A stretch of 64,000 bases of DNA from assembly GCA_017650905.1 (NCBI GenBank), contig JAGCDZ010000010.1:30792-94791 (forward strand). The letters run 5' to 3'. Below the pieces are notes generated by a model. The model saw only the letters and a program-made list of their open reading frames with translations, did not search any database and was not told the origin of the DNA. Made by a program: the position numbers and the translations under genes. How positions within the stretch are numbered: the stretch's first letter is position 1; each line of letters starts with the position of its first letter. Below, piece by piece: positions 1 through 8,737 of this stretch. This DNA comes from Prevotella sp. GTDB taxonomy: Bacteria; Bacteroidota; Bacteroidia; Bacteroidales; Bacteroidaceae.

Positions 1-625
1 TCACGAAATAGGCCAGCACCGCTGCCCCAATCATCATCCAAACCGACTGATGGAATCCCGCTGCTATCAGGCATAGCACTGCTGCCACCGGCAGATTCTC
101 CACGTAGGTCATCGCTAAGATAAACACAGAGGCCCCCAACCCATTGCGGATGCCATTTGTGCCGTATGCCCAGAATGTAAACATACAGATAATCACCAGT
201 AGCGGAATATAGTAATACGAACGGAACATCCTCACCATCGCCAACCATATTGAACCCACATAGATGGTCGTACAACAAAGAAAGTATCCATGTTCATCCA
301 CCAGCTTCGCTAATAGCCTGGTCATATTTCCAAATGCCCACTCCCCCTCAAAGTGCCATCTTAACGGTTCTTCCGATGCCACCATTCGTCTGAAATCAGC
401 AGCATATACACTCATGTCACCGAATTGCCATCCTGATACAGGCCGCAGGCCCATGTATAGGGTTAAGAGCACAACCACTGCCACACCCCACAGAGCGTTC
501 AGCCTCACCGCGTCGCGCTGGAGTACCATCCCTGTAAAGCACTGCACCAGTGCAAGGATGAGCAACAGCAACACCCCATAGTTAAAAACCGGCGTATAGT
601 CCGTTAAACTTACAAAGTCAAACAT
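1..625 (-). CDS. EpsG-family polysaccharide polymerase, partial
   Basis: Reading the reverse strand from the ATG at 625 gives an open frame to the window edge (about 208 codons, 3' end missing). The protein starts MFDFVSLTDY and has several strongly hydrophobic stretches consistent with membrane helices. The segment YGTNGIRNGLG resembles the conserved Asn-Gly-Ile-Arg motif of EpsG/Wzy-like inner-membrane proteins that polymerise repeat units. The ATG lies six bases after the stop of a decayed glycosyltransferase tail. It is the most promoter-distal gene of the capsule operon visible here. Family assignment is from motif and topology; the polymerase role is inferred from the family. Confidence 0.7.
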   Translation of the reverse strand, partial: MFDFVSLTDYTPVFNYGVLLLLILALVQCFTGMVLQRDAVRLNALWGVAVVVLLTLYMGLRPVSGWQFGDMSVYAADFRRMVASEEPLRWHFEGEWAFGNMTRLLAKLVDEHGYFLCCTTIYVGSIWLAMVRMFRSYYYIPLLVIICMFTFWAYGTNGIRNGLGASVFILAMTYVENLPVAAVLCLIAAGFHQSVWMMIGAAVLAYFV

Positions 626-631
626 GTTTTC

Positions 632-716
632 TCAGTAATTCTTCGTTACATTCATTAGTCACCGTGTCAGGCAGGGGTAATGCAATAATGTTGTCACGAC
701 GTTTTTCTCTAAAGAT
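632..716 (-). pseudogene. Relic of a GT2 glycosyltransferase 3' end
   Basis: Between the radical SAM stop and the EpsG-like start, the reverse strand still reads like the C-terminus of the neighbouring GT2 at 1723-2694: the relic has LLHYPCLTR, a stop, then LMNVTKNY and a stop, where the intact gene has LLHSPRLTRWLMKVTKNF. The intact Trp codon (TGG) is TGA here, at 659-661. Only about 28 codons remain. It is either a leftover of an older glycosyltransferase displaced by the radical SAM gene or a diverged partial duplication. Confidence 0.7.
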
Positions 717-718
717 TA

Positions 719-1693
719 TCAATCATTTTTGTTGCTTATTTGTTTTGCAATAGGAATTGTTTTTGAATATCGTCCATGGCTACAATATTTGCACGCTTCC
801 ACATAAGGTATATAACCATAAAAAAATTTGAAGAGTCTCTTTTTTATTTCTTCAGAACTGACGGTATTGTCCAACAAGTCTACATAATCACTATCTCTTA
901 GTGGAATTTTGCCAATGTTTGCACCATGAGAATTACGTGGACAATGAAATATCCGACCATACAGAAGGTTTTTACACGAGCCTGTGCTTTTTGATCTACA
1001 ATTATAAAACATCTCTCTCAATTCTGCTTTACTATAGTCCCTTATGACCAAATCTCCGAAATCATACCAAACTTCAATAGGAGCTATTTGATACCTAATG
1101 TTGTTTTGACGCAATTGATTGATGAGTTCATCTTTTTTTCTCGATATAGGACCATAATCGCTGATGGTAATATGGAATTTTTTGTTTTTTAAGATATCAA
1201 GAATTCTTTCATCCTTTATTATCAACGTTCCGTTAGTAACAATATCTGAAATCATTATCTTATCTTCATTATTGATGATGCATAATACATCATATAGATG
1301 AGGATAGCATAAAGGTTCTCCTCCTAAAAGGCGTATTTTGTAGATTGAGTCTACTGCGCTAGTCAAACTATTCAACATTAACACAATCTCATTTATATCA
1401 ATGTGACGCAAAAGAGCTGCGGGATAGGAATCAATAAGTGCAGAACAACCTTTACATTTGAGTGTACATACAGTTGTAAGTGGTATTTCTATATATCTAA
1501 CATTTAGCACCTTACCTGTAAGAGCTAAATACAGTTGCATTGGACTTATTATTATTTTTTTTATATAGAATAATGAATAATAAGTCTTGATGCCTTTCCG
1601 TCGTACCTCCTCAATATTTTCTAACTCAATAATTTGAATTAGACACAATATGATTTCTTTGACTCTATAAATAAACAATAATAATCTATACAT
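719..1693 (-). CDS. Radical SAM protein of unknown substrate
   Basis: 324 residues. CTLKCKGC at residues 76-83 is the CxxxCxxC motif that binds the radical-SAM [4Fe-4S] cluster, followed by LLGGEP, the usual S-adenosylmethionine-binding GGEP segment. The C-terminal region has further cysteines (SCKNL, IFHCPRN, ACKYCSH), as in SPASM/Twitch proteins with auxiliary clusters. The first 65 residues are rich in Ile and Leu and may be a specific extension, or an internal Met near residue 52 may be the start. It sits inside the capsule operon between an intact GT2 and a GT2 relic, is AT-rich, and looks acquired. A role in modifying a sugar or a peptide cannot be decided from sequence. Confidence 0.75.
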   Translation of the reverse strand: MYRLLLFIYRVKEIILCLIQIIELENIEEVRRKGIKTYYSLFYIKKIIISPMQLYLALTGKVLNVRYIEIPLTTVCTLKCKGCSALIDSYPAALLRHIDINEIVLMLNSLTSAVDSIYKIRLLGGEPLCYPHLYDVLCIINNEDKIMISDIVTNGTLIIKDERILDILKNKKFHITISDYGPISRKKDELINQLRQNNIRYQIAPIEVWYDFGDLVIRDYSKAELREMFYNCRSKSTGSCKNLLYGRIFHCPRNSHGANIGKIPLRDSDYVDLLDNTVSSEEIKKRLFKFFYGYIPYVEACKYCSHGRYSKTIPIAKQISNKND

Positions 1694-1722
1694 AATTCAA
1701 AATTATTATAGAGAACCAAACC

Positions 1723-2694
1723 TCAGAAATTTTTAGTGACTTTCATCAGCCACCGTGTCAAGCGGGGACTATGCAGTAATATGGTCACGATGATTTTCTC
1801 TAAAATATTGATACGCCAGTTCAGCCAATATGCTTTTAGGGTGTCATTTTCATATTTCTTGCATTGTGCAAAGACTGCACTTTCATCATTTGTCCCGTAA
1901 TTCCTATTTTTCCAAAATATCATATCTTTGTAAAGTCGACTCAACAAATCACGGCTGTACTGCTTCTTGTTTTCTGGAAGATTAACATAATTATCATGGT
2001 ACATCTTTACAAGACATGAATAGGTAATATTCCAATAATCTGATTGGTGCATTAATGATGTCGGTCTTTGCATCCAAAAATACATCTCGCGATGTATGGC
2101 AACTACACTTTTTGCTTTCAAAAAAACGCGGATGTTATAATCGAAATCTTGGGCTGTTGGGTAGTTTCTGTTATAAATATCTTCTACCAACTCTCTTCTA
2201 TAAAGTTTATTCCAAACAAATCTGCGAATGTTACAGGTTACCAGATCAAAAATCCATGTTTCTTGCGGGATTTCCTCTATCGTCCCTTCTTTAGCAGTTA
2301 TAATGTCCTCATTAAAAATATCAGTTTTTTTATAGTCTATAATCGCAATATCATATTTCTTAGGATAGTTTATACCTTGGTGAAGGGTTCTAACAGCATC
2401 CAAATGGAGGTAGTCATCACCATCAACAAACATCAGATAATTACCTTTTGCAACTTTTTGTCCAGAGTTTCTGGCAGCCCATAACCCTTGATTGTGCTGG
2501 TGAATAACCATTGCCCTACTATCTTTTTCTGCAAAGTTATCGCAGATGTTCCCAGAATTATCAGTAGAACCGTCGTCCACTAAAATGATTTCCAGATGAT
2601 AGTAGGTTTGAGCGGCAATAGTCTCTAAACATTTGGGCAGGTATGCCTCAATATTGTAAACAGATACTATTACGCTTATTAGTTCTTCTGTCAT
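1723..2694 (-). CDS. GT2 family glycosyltransferase
   Basis: 323 residues with a GT-A fold. N-terminal ISVIVSVYNIEAYLPKCLET is the canonical GT2 opening, VDDGSTDNSG binds the nucleotide-sugar, and FVDGDDY carries the metal-binding DxD. The later FVWNKLYRREL segment is typical of capsule GT2 enzymes that add a sugar to a lipid-linked repeat unit at the cytoplasmic membrane face. The C-terminal tail (SPRLTRWLMKVTKNF) is shared with the GT2 at 5429-6433 and with the relic at 632-716, so the three come from one paralogous family. Donor and acceptor are unknown. Confidence 0.85.
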   Translation of the reverse strand: MTEELISVIVSVYNIEAYLPKCLETIAAQTYYHLEIILVDDGSTDNSGNICDNFAEKDSRAMVIHQHNQGLWAARNSGQKVAKGNYLMFVDGDDYLHLDAVRTLHQGINYPKKYDIAIIDYKKTDIFNEDIITAKEGTIEEIPQETWIFDLVTCNIRRFVWNKLYRRELVEDIYNRNYPTAQDFDYNIRVFLKAKSVVAIHREMYFWMQRPTSLMHQSDYWNITYSCLVKMYHDNYVNLPENKKQYSRDLLSRLYKDMIFWKNRNYGTNDESAVFAQCKKYENDTLKAYWLNWRINILEKIIVTILLHSPRLTRWLMKVTKNF

Positions 2695-2726
2695 CCTTTA
2701 AAAAAAATATGGTGGATACAAAAATA

Positions 2727-3767
2727 TTATTTATTGTCTCTATTCATTTCTATGAGAATGCTCAAAGTCTCAGCAAGCCCTTCTTTTATTCCATAATGAC
2801 CTTTCCATCCTAAAGAACGAAGTTTTTCATTTTTCAAGACACAGTTTATAGGTTTTGAATATAAGTGTTCTTCTGCTGTACTTAATTGTTCGTAAACGAC
2901 ACCTGTACCTGCTATTTCAGAAACACATCGTGCTATATCTGCTATTGTGCTGACACCACCTTCGTATGATACATTGTATGCCTCTCCGCACTTGCCCTTT
3001 GCTAATATCGTTAGCATGGCAGTTACTGCATCTATAACATGGCAGTAACCCCTGTATTGTTGTCCTTTACTCTTTAGGATGATATTCTCTTTATTTACAG
3101 CATTTCTTAAAAACTGAGCATGTGCCTTACTGTCGTCCATTGCCATAGTTGGACCATAAATGCTGCATAATCGTGCAATCAGAGCATTCACTCCAAATTC
3201 GTGACTATAACTTTTTGCCAGAATTTCAGCATTCCGTTTGCTTTCAGGATAACAAGACCGTATCTGATTCATATCAATTGCTCCAAAGTCGTCTTCCGAA
3301 TATTCATGGTTTCCATTGTTGCCATACACTTCAAAAGATGAAAGTAAAAGCATGCGAGTTTTTTTGTGTCTGACACAATAGTTAAGCATGTTGGTTGTTC
3401 CCTCAAATATAGTTAACATAGTCTCCGTTGGGTTATTTGCATACATAATGGGATCTGCAGGGCTAGCTCCATGAATAATATAGTCCACGTCTATGGAATC
3501 ATCGAGGGGGAAACGTATATCCTGTTCAATAATATGCAATAAAGAAGACTCCTCAAAGGCTTTAAATCTTTTCAATAACTTACTGCGATTTCTACCCAAA
3601 GCATATACATCAAAACTATAGCCATATTTGTTAGCCAGCATGAGCATGTCAATCAGACAGGAACCGATCATTCCTGATGCACCTGTAACCAAAATACGCC
3701 CTCCGGTCATTGGTAACTGACTGATTGATCTTACCAATGCTGCTGAATAGGTAGCGTTATTCACCAT
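2727..3767 (-). CDS. Extended SDR NAD-dependent epimerase/dehydratase
   Basis: About 346 residues. The Rossmann motif TGASGMIGS is near residues 28-36, and YPESK near residue 170 is the catalytic YxxxK. This is an extended SDR of the kind that epimerises, reduces or dehydrates nucleotide-activated sugars or polyols. A longer in-frame start exists at 3821 but would overlap the cytidylyltransferase by 53 bases; the ATG at 3767 lies one base after that gene's stop and is preferred. It is sandwiched with IspD/TarI-like and LicD genes, suggesting the three make and attach a CDP-activated polyol or sugar phosphate. That pathway is inferred from context. Confidence 0.8.
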   Translation of the reverse strand: MVNNATYSAALVRSISQLPMTGGRILVTGASGMIGSCLIDMLMLANKYGYSFDVYALGRNRSKLLKRFKAFEESSLLHIIEQDIRFPLDDSIDVDYIIHGASPADPIMYANNPTETMLTIFEGTTNMLNYCVRHKKTRMLLLSSFEVYGNNGNHEYSEDDFGAIDMNQIRSCYPESKRNAEILAKSYSHEFGVNALIARLCSIYGPTMAMDDSKAHAQFLRNAVNKENIILKSKGQQYRGYCHVIDAVTAMLTILAKGKCGEAYNVSYEGGVSTIADIARCVSEIAGTGVVYEQLSTAEEHLYSKPINCVLKNEKLRSLGWKGHYGIKEGLAETLSILIEMNRDNK

Positions 3768-3768
3768 A

Positions 3769-4479
3769 TCAATGCATCCATTTATCCTTCTTTGCATTAA
3801 GAAGGGCTTTAAATATTTCAATGTCTTCAGTTGTCGTCAGTTTCAGATTCTTTTCAGACCCCTTTGACATATATAATTTTCTTCCTAATTCAATATACAT
3901 AGTACAGGAGGCAACAGACTTTGTTATTCCTTTCTCCAATGCCTCAAAGTGAGCGTCCAATATATCCTTTAAGAAGAACGACTGAGGAGTTTGAGTTGTT
4001 TTTAGGTTATCTCTTGGAACCTGTTCAATCGATGAGACAGAGTCATACGTTTTCAGCATAGCTGCCGTACACGGAACAACAGTAATGGCATTGCCATATC
4101 TCTTACATACTCTTATGTTATCAGTAATGATTTCTTGACTCAACATGGGACGTGTGGCATCGTGAATCATAACTATGTCGTCTCCACTATGTCGCTTAAA
4201 TATGTCTTGAAGTCCATTTCGGATAGAGTCTTGGCCGAAGTCGCCACCATCCACCACATTTTCAAGTTTCGTGATACCGAACTGTCTTGCATAAGCATAC
4301 ACCACTTCATGCCATCCCTTCAAACAAACAATTTCTATACTATCCACCTCTGGGTGATTCTGGAAAGCCTCCATCGTATAAACAATGATAGGTTTGTCAT
4401 ACACATTAATAAACTGCTTAGGGATATCTTGACCCATTCGGTCACCGATGCCTCCTGCAATGATAAGGGCTATATTCAT
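3769..4479 (-). CDS. IspD/TarI-type cytidylyltransferase
   Basis: 236 residues, the normal length for IspD/TarI proteins. The N-terminal IIAGGIGDRMGQDIPKQF is the CTP-binding signature, and MIHDATRPML matches the conserved His-Asp-Ala segment. IspD (methylerythritol phosphate) and TarI (ribitol 5-phosphate) are close relatives. Placement in a capsule operon with an SDR on one side and LicD on the other favours a TarI-like role, making a CDP-polyol for phosphodiester decoration of the polysaccharide. The enzyme class is well supported by motifs; the substrate is an inference. Confidence 0.8.
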   Translation of the reverse strand: MNIALIIAGGIGDRMGQDIPKQFINVYDKPIIVYTMEAFQNHPEVDSIEIVCLKGWHEVVYAYARQFGITKLENVVDGGDFGQDSIRNGLQDIFKRHSGDDIVMIHDATRPMLSQEIITDNIRVCKRYGNAITVVPCTAAMLKTYDSVSSIEQVPRDNLKTTQTPQSFFLKDILDAHFEALEKGITKSVASCTMYIELGRKLYMSKGSEKNLKLTTTEDIEIFKALLNAKKDKWMH

Positions 4480-4482
4480 TTT

Positions 4483-5424
4483 TTATTCTTTTATTCGAGA
4501 ACTTTTCCAACCTTTAGCGCGATGCCGCAACTCGTCCAGAATTGTTCGCAATGGTAATGACTGTTTATCAATAAGCTGGGATTTATATCTATTTTGTATC
4601 TCTTCAATAGTAAGAGAATGTTTTAAATCAATAAAATACGGAATATGTATTTTCCGTTCTCCTTCAGGTGGCAATTGCATATAGTCACCGTAAAGGTATG
4701 AAAGGTACTGATGATAGCCGTTGGGTATACTAATGACTGTGTCTTCAAAAGGAACTTGAAGAGTACTATCAAACCAACTTTTTGAAAACACTTCGTTTAC
4801 TATAGCTCCACTATAATCTACCAAAGAGTTGCCTTGTCCTGCCCGAAAAAGATCTTCTGCTATTTTTATCTGCCTGATATATCTATTTCTGAAAGGAGCG
4901 TATCTTGTTTTTTTTATAGTCTTAATGGCAGCCCGCAGAATCTTTCCACAGAATAAATCATAGCCTATCTCTTTCCACGAAGCATAGGCAATAGCTTTAC
5001 GATATTTCCATGTCGCATAATGGTATGCTTCCAGGGCGGCATTGTCCTTACTACCGTTGCACTCATCTAAAGGGAAAATATCTAACCATGGTCCATAAAC
5101 GAAAGGGAAATGAGCAAATTCCCATATCGTGCCCTCTGTTGTATAATATTTAGCATAAGGATAAGGGCTGTATCCGTCCAGATAGGTTGCTATCTTATAA
5201 GGCTTGTCCACCGTTTTCCTAAGAGTTATAAAACGGTCATAATCCTTTCTTTTCATAAAGACATCCATGTCATCATCCCATGGTATAAAGCCCTTGTGCC
5301 TTATCGCTCCAATCATGGTGCCATAAGCAGCATAATATTGGATACCATTATTCGAACAAAAGTCTGCAAAATGCTTGAAAACCTTAAGCAAAATTGACTG
5401 ATATTCAGAAAGATTCTGGTTCAT
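4483..5424 (-). CDS. LicD family phosphotransferase
   Basis: 313 residues. YYAAYGTMIGAIRHKG followed by FIPWDDDMDVFM, near residues 30-60, is the LicD nucleotidyltransferase-fold signature including the metal-binding DDDMD. LicD proteins move phosphocholine, ribitol phosphate or similar groups from CDP-activated donors onto glycans. It lies three bases from the cytidylyltransferase and is probably translationally coupled, so the natural reading is that LicD transfers the product of the IspD-like/SDR pair. No choline kinase or choline importer is visible nearby, which argues mildly against phosphocholine. Confidence 0.85.
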   Translation of the reverse strand: MNQNLSEYQSILLKVFKHFADFCSNNGIQYYAAYGTMIGAIRHKGFIPWDDDMDVFMKRKDYDRFITLRKTVDKPYKIATYLDGYSPYPYAKYYTTEGTIWEFAHFPFVYGPWLDIFPLDECNGSKDNAALEAYHYATWKYRKAIAYASWKEIGYDLFCGKILRAAIKTIKKTRYAPFRNRYIRQIKIAEDLFRAGQGNSLVDYSGAIVNEVFSKSWFDSTLQVPFEDTVISIPNGYHQYLSYLYGDYMQLPPEGERKIHIPYFIDLKHSLTIEEIQNRYKSQLIDKQSLPLRTILDELRHRAKGWKSSRIKE

Positions 5425-5428
5425 ATAT

Positions 5429-6433
5429 TCAAAGATTATGTGTCATTTTCAATAACCACTGTGTAAGTCGGGGTTTATTTATGAGGAAAACAATAGTAAC
5501 CCTTTCCATCAGGTTGATATGTCTATTAAGCAAGTATTGTTTTTTTGTTTGTTCTTCGATTTTTTTACAACGAATATATACCTCATCATACATAGGTGTT
5601 AGATAGCATCGTCCCTTCATAAGTGTCATTCGTCTATACAAATATTTCAAGCTGAAGCACTGATAAAGCGGTTTTGTAATAGATATTTCAGAATAATTAG
5701 CAAATAGCATTTCAATTCGATACATCATACCTTCTTTCAGAGCTTTAGAATCATTCGATAAAGAGGTATATCTATATGTATAGAAATATAGAGGATGATT
5801 AGTGTAAGCAACATTCCTTGCAAACGGGAACACACGAAGATTAAAATCCCAATCCTCACAATAACAAAAATCTCGGAATAGAACATTCTCAATCAAACTT
5901 CTACGATATAACTTATTCCAAACCACCTTAAATAGAGAAGCATCACGCGACGCAATACGTAAAGTTCTTTGCATGTATGTATAAGGCATTATTATTTCAT
6001 ATTTGCTTTTATTAACAAAGCGCCTATTGTCATCTAAAATGGGGCCATCATTGTGAGCAATTGCGTTAAAATTGCATATTGATATGTCCGTAGAATATGA
6101 CTTTTTAAAAGGTTCATACAAGACTTTTATAAAATTTGTCGATAGGAAATCATCACTATCAACAAATGTTAAGAAGTCACCGTTAGCACATTTTATTCCA
6201 GAATTTCTTGCAGCCGATAAACCTTGATTTTTCTGATGAATAACTTTAATACGGTTATCTTTCTCAGAGAATATGTCGCAGATTCGTCCACTACCATCCG
6301 TAGACCCGTCATCCACCAGGATAATTTCCAAATTCCGGTATGTTTGAGCCATAATAGACTTTATACATCGTGGCAAACATGCCTCAACGTTATAGATTGG
6401 TACGATGACACTAATAAGTTCTTTCTGTTTCAC
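5429..6433 (-). CDS. GT2 family glycosyltransferase
   Basis: 334 residues. LISVIVPIYNVEACLPRCIK, VDDGSTDGSG and FVDSDDFLS are the GT2 fold, nucleotide and DxD motifs; VVWNKLYRRSLIE and EDWDFNLRVFPF follow in the acceptor-side half. The tail NKPRLTQWLLKMTHNL is homologous to that of the GT2 at 1723-2694, so they are paralogs with different acceptor halves. It is separated by four bases from LicD and thirteen from the next GT2, consistent with one transcript. It probably adds a sugar to the capsule repeat unit; specificity is unknown. Confidence 0.85.
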   Translation of the reverse strand: MKQKELISVIVPIYNVEACLPRCIKSIMAQTYRNLEIILVDDGSTDGSGRICDIFSEKDNRIKVIHQKNQGLSAARNSGIKCANGDFLTFVDSDDFLSTNFIKVLYEPFKKSYSTDISICNFNAIAHNDGPILDDNRRFVNKSKYEIIMPYTYMQRTLRIASRDASLFKVVWNKLYRRSLIENVLFRDFCYCEDWDFNLRVFPFARNVAYTNHPLYFYTYRYTSLSNDSKALKEGMMYRIEMLFANYSEISITKPLYQCFSLKYLYRRMTLMKGRCYLTPMYDEVYIRCKKIEEQTKKQYLLNRHINLMERVTIVFLINKPRLTQWLLKMTHNL

Positions 6434-6445
6434 GTTTTCATTTTT

Positions 6446-7477
6446 TCATCGGTTGATGATTCTGTTGATGACTTGGAACATCAGGAAAATAGACCAAGTC
6501 TTGCGGTGGCGTGCGGCGATATAAAAGGTACGCCAGTGTAAAGGCATCTCCTTGGTATCGAGTTTTTTGATAGCAGCCGAATACCAATCTGATTGTATGA
6601 TGGTATTTAGCATCTGGTACTTCCACTGGAACGATTCTCTGCAAAACGTAATGTTCAGGCCGAGTCCTAAAAGACAGAGGGCTTTTCTGCGGGAAAGAGC
6701 CTCCGTCAACTCGGGGCGATTTAAAGGAGTAATAACATTTTCGATCCTTTCAAACATCCGTAACCACTTTTTATCAAGATCCTCCTTGTAGAGAGAAGTA
6801 AGGGTTGAAAGCGTTGATTTACGGTAATGGTAGAGACATTCTGGTAGATAAAATGCGCGATGAACATATTTGTGGTACTCAACATTGAAAAGAAGATCTT
6901 CTGTTCCGATCTCATTAGTTGAAACAAAAGTCAAATGATGATCTCTGATAGTCTCTGTACGGTAAATCTTACCCCATGGTGTTGAAAGACTATCTATATT
7001 ATCAGGATGCCTTAGTTCCTTACCATTAGGAGCTATCAGCCGCTCGTATAAAAGATGAATGTTTGTCTCATTGAATTTGATTTCCTCATTTCCCAAAAAT
7101 TGCTTAGGAGCCGAAGAACTCTTAAACTCTCGGACATACGAGAAAAGCACCAACTCTGTATCCTGTGATACGTCTAAGACCTTTTGACAGCAATTCGTTT
7201 CTATCCAGTCATCACTATCAACAAACATAATCCAGTCACCTTTTGCTACTTGCAAACCTATATTGCGAGCACATGAGACTCCCTGATTGTCTTGCGTAAT
7301 AATCCTTATTCTCTCGTCTTTTGCTGCATATTGTTCCAATATGGCCAACGACTCGTCCGTGCTGCCATCGTTCACGCAGATAATCTCAATATCCCGATAT
7401 GTCTGGTTCACGAGTGAATCTATACACTGCGGGAGAAACTTCTCCACATTATATACAGGTACAATTATACTAATCAT
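6446..7477 (-). CDS. GT2 family glycosyltransferase
   Basis: 343 residues. The gene starts ISIIVPVYNVEKFLPQCIDS and contains VNDGSTDES and FVDSDDWIE (DxD). A PWGKIYRTETI segment near the middle corresponds to the WNKLYRR segment of its paralogs. The C-terminal 60 residues are basic and hydrophobic, consistent with peripheral membrane association. An AACG repeat tract lies immediately upstream of its start (7483-7521), separating it from a truncated ATPase gene. Substrate unknown. Confidence 0.85.
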   Translation of the reverse strand: MISIIVPVYNVEKFLPQCIDSLVNQTYRDIEIICVNDGSTDESLAILEQYAAKDERIRIITQDNQGVSCARNIGLQVAKGDWIMFVDSDDWIETNCCQKVLDVSQDTELVLFSYVREFKSSSAPKQFLGNEEIKFNETNIHLLYERLIAPNGKELRHPDNIDSLSTPWGKIYRTETIRDHHLTFVSTNEIGTEDLLFNVEYHKYVHRAFYLPECLYHYRKSTLSTLTSLYKEDLDKKWLRMFERIENVITPLNRPELTEALSRRKALCLLGLGLNITFCRESFQWKYQMLNTIIQSDWYSAAIKKLDTKEMPLHWRTFYIAARHRKTWSIFLMFQVINRIINR

Positions 7478-7482
7478 ACTAA

Positions 7483-7521
7483 AACGTGAACGTCAACGTC
7501 AACGATAACGGGGACGAGAAC
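7483..7521. repeat. AACGnn hexanucleotide tract
   Basis: Tandem six-base units of the form AACGTG/AACGTC/AACGAT/AACGGG lie between the GT2 start at 7477 and the end of the truncated ATPase at 7541. This is the first of about eight tracts of the same unit in the 7.4-30.8 kb interval, some of them inside genes. Confidence 0.8.
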
Positions 7522-7540
7522 TTAGGCTATCAACCAATCG

Positions 7541-8680
7541 TCAATGAGTTTTGTTTCTGTTGAGAAAGGGCAGGAGGTATTTGATAAACCCCTGTTCCAC
7601 CTCGCGGTTCGGGAATCCCAAAATGTATGAGTCAAACTCACGGTCGTAACTCTTCAGCGTCAGATAACCACTCTGGTATAGCAGTGGCAGCGGGTTCTCA
7701 TCCATAATATCGATACTATTGAGCGTTTCGGTGGTCAGTTCATCTGAAGTCATATTCTCCAACGGGTAACAAGTCTTCTTCAGTTGATAGACCAGGAATG
7801 ACGGTGTGCCCGTCTCAAACCAGTAGTCGCGGAACTGGCAACTAGCCAAAGTATTCAATACGCTGAAAGGATTATACATCCCTGGGCTGGGCAGGCAGAA
7901 GTGATACCCGTCGAAGTCGCGCTGAAGTCGGTGGTAACAATCATCCTTCGTCATACCATTGGCTTCAGCCAGAAGACCTACGCCATCATCGAAGTTTTGG
8001 CGAAGCTCCTCCTCACTAATGCCGCAAAGAGTGGCATAGCGGAGATCAAACGATAGGTCAAGGAGATTATTCAGGTCGCTGAACACACTTACCTTACCGA
8101 ACTTTGTGACACCCGTAAAGAACGCGAAACGAATCTTGGCATCCATCGTCTTCACCACGGAATAGAAGGCTTTCAGTTTGCTACGGTAAGCCGCCTGAAG
8201 CTGTTCGTTGCCAATGGCCTGCAACAAAGGTTTGTCATACTCATCAACGAGGATAACCACTCTCTTTCCTGTCTTCTCATTAACGTTATTGATAACATGA
8301 ATGAACCGCTCCTCAGGTGACCTGTCTTTATACTCATCACCATATTGTTTCTCCCAGCCCTCCAAATGACGATTCAGTTCGGCTTCAAGCGATGACTCAT
8401 CCTTATATTCCCGAGCATTCAAGTCTAAATGCAGGATGGGGTATGGTGTCCAGTCCTTTTCCAAATGACTCACAGCAAGTCCTTCGAACAGTTCCTCGCT
8501 ACCCTCAAAATAGGCTTCTAAGGTTGAAAGGAACAACGACTTGCCGAAACGACGTGGACGAGAGAGAAAATAGTACTTCCCTTCAGACACCATCTTGTAC
8601 ATCAGAGCCGTCTTATCAACGTAGGCATAACCGCCATTACGGACCTCACCGAAATTCTGTATTCCTATTGGGTATTTCAT
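7541..8680 (-). CDS. AAA-ATPase-like (PF09820-type) protein, C-terminally truncated
   Basis: About 379 residues from the ATG at 8680, chosen because a promoter at 8702-8733 would start the transcript near 8695 and because family members begin with a Pro-Ile-Gly-x-Gln-x-Phe segment (here KYPIGIQNFGEV). YVDKTALMYKM and SRPRRFGKSLFLSTLEAYF (Walker A-like) are diagnostic of the AAA-ATPase-like family usually joined to a C-terminal PDDEXK_9 nuclease-like domain in proteins of about 520 residues. Here the frame stops at LLPFLNRNKTH, where that domain should begin, and the truncation abuts an AACG tract. The gene has its own promoter and looks like an inserted, partly decayed cassette in the capsule operon. 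Cellular role unknown. Confidence 0.75.
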   Translation of the reverse strand: MKYPIGIQNFGEVRNGGYAYVDKTALMYKMVSEGKYYFLSRPRRFGKSLFLSTLEAYFEGSEELFEGLAVSHLEKDWTPYPILHLDLNAREYKDESSLEAELNRHLEGWEKQYGDEYKDRSPEERFIHVINNVNEKTGKRVVILVDEYDKPLLQAIGNEQLQAAYRSKLKAFYSVVKTMDAKIRFAFFTGVTKFGKVSVFSDLNNLLDLSFDLRYATLCGISEEELRQNFDDGVGLLAEANGMTKDDCYHRLQRDFDGYHFCLPSPGMYNPFSVLNTLASCQFRDYWFETGTPSFLVYQLKKTCYPLENMTSDELTTETLNSIDIMDENPLPLLYQSGYLTLKSYDREFDSYILGFPNREVEQGFIKYLLPFLNRNKTH

Positions 8681-8701
8681 TGAAATAGTCTTTATCTGCT
8701 G

Positions 8702-8733
8702 CAAAAATACGAAAAAGAAGTAAATCTTCCAAA
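8702..8733 (-). promoter_or_regulatory. Bacteroidota promoter for the PF09820-type ATPase
   Basis: Reverse strand: TTTG at 8733-8730, a 20-base spacer, then TATTTTTG at 8709-8702, matching the TTTG-N20-TAnnTTTG consensus exactly. Transcription would start near 8695. It sits just after the stop of the GT2 at 8738. Confidence 0.8.
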
Positions 8734-8737
8734 CATA

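Noticed and set aside
3768-3821. Longer start of the SDR epimerase
   Set aside because: It lies within the cytidylyltransferase gene; the ATG one base after that gene's stop fits operon packing better.
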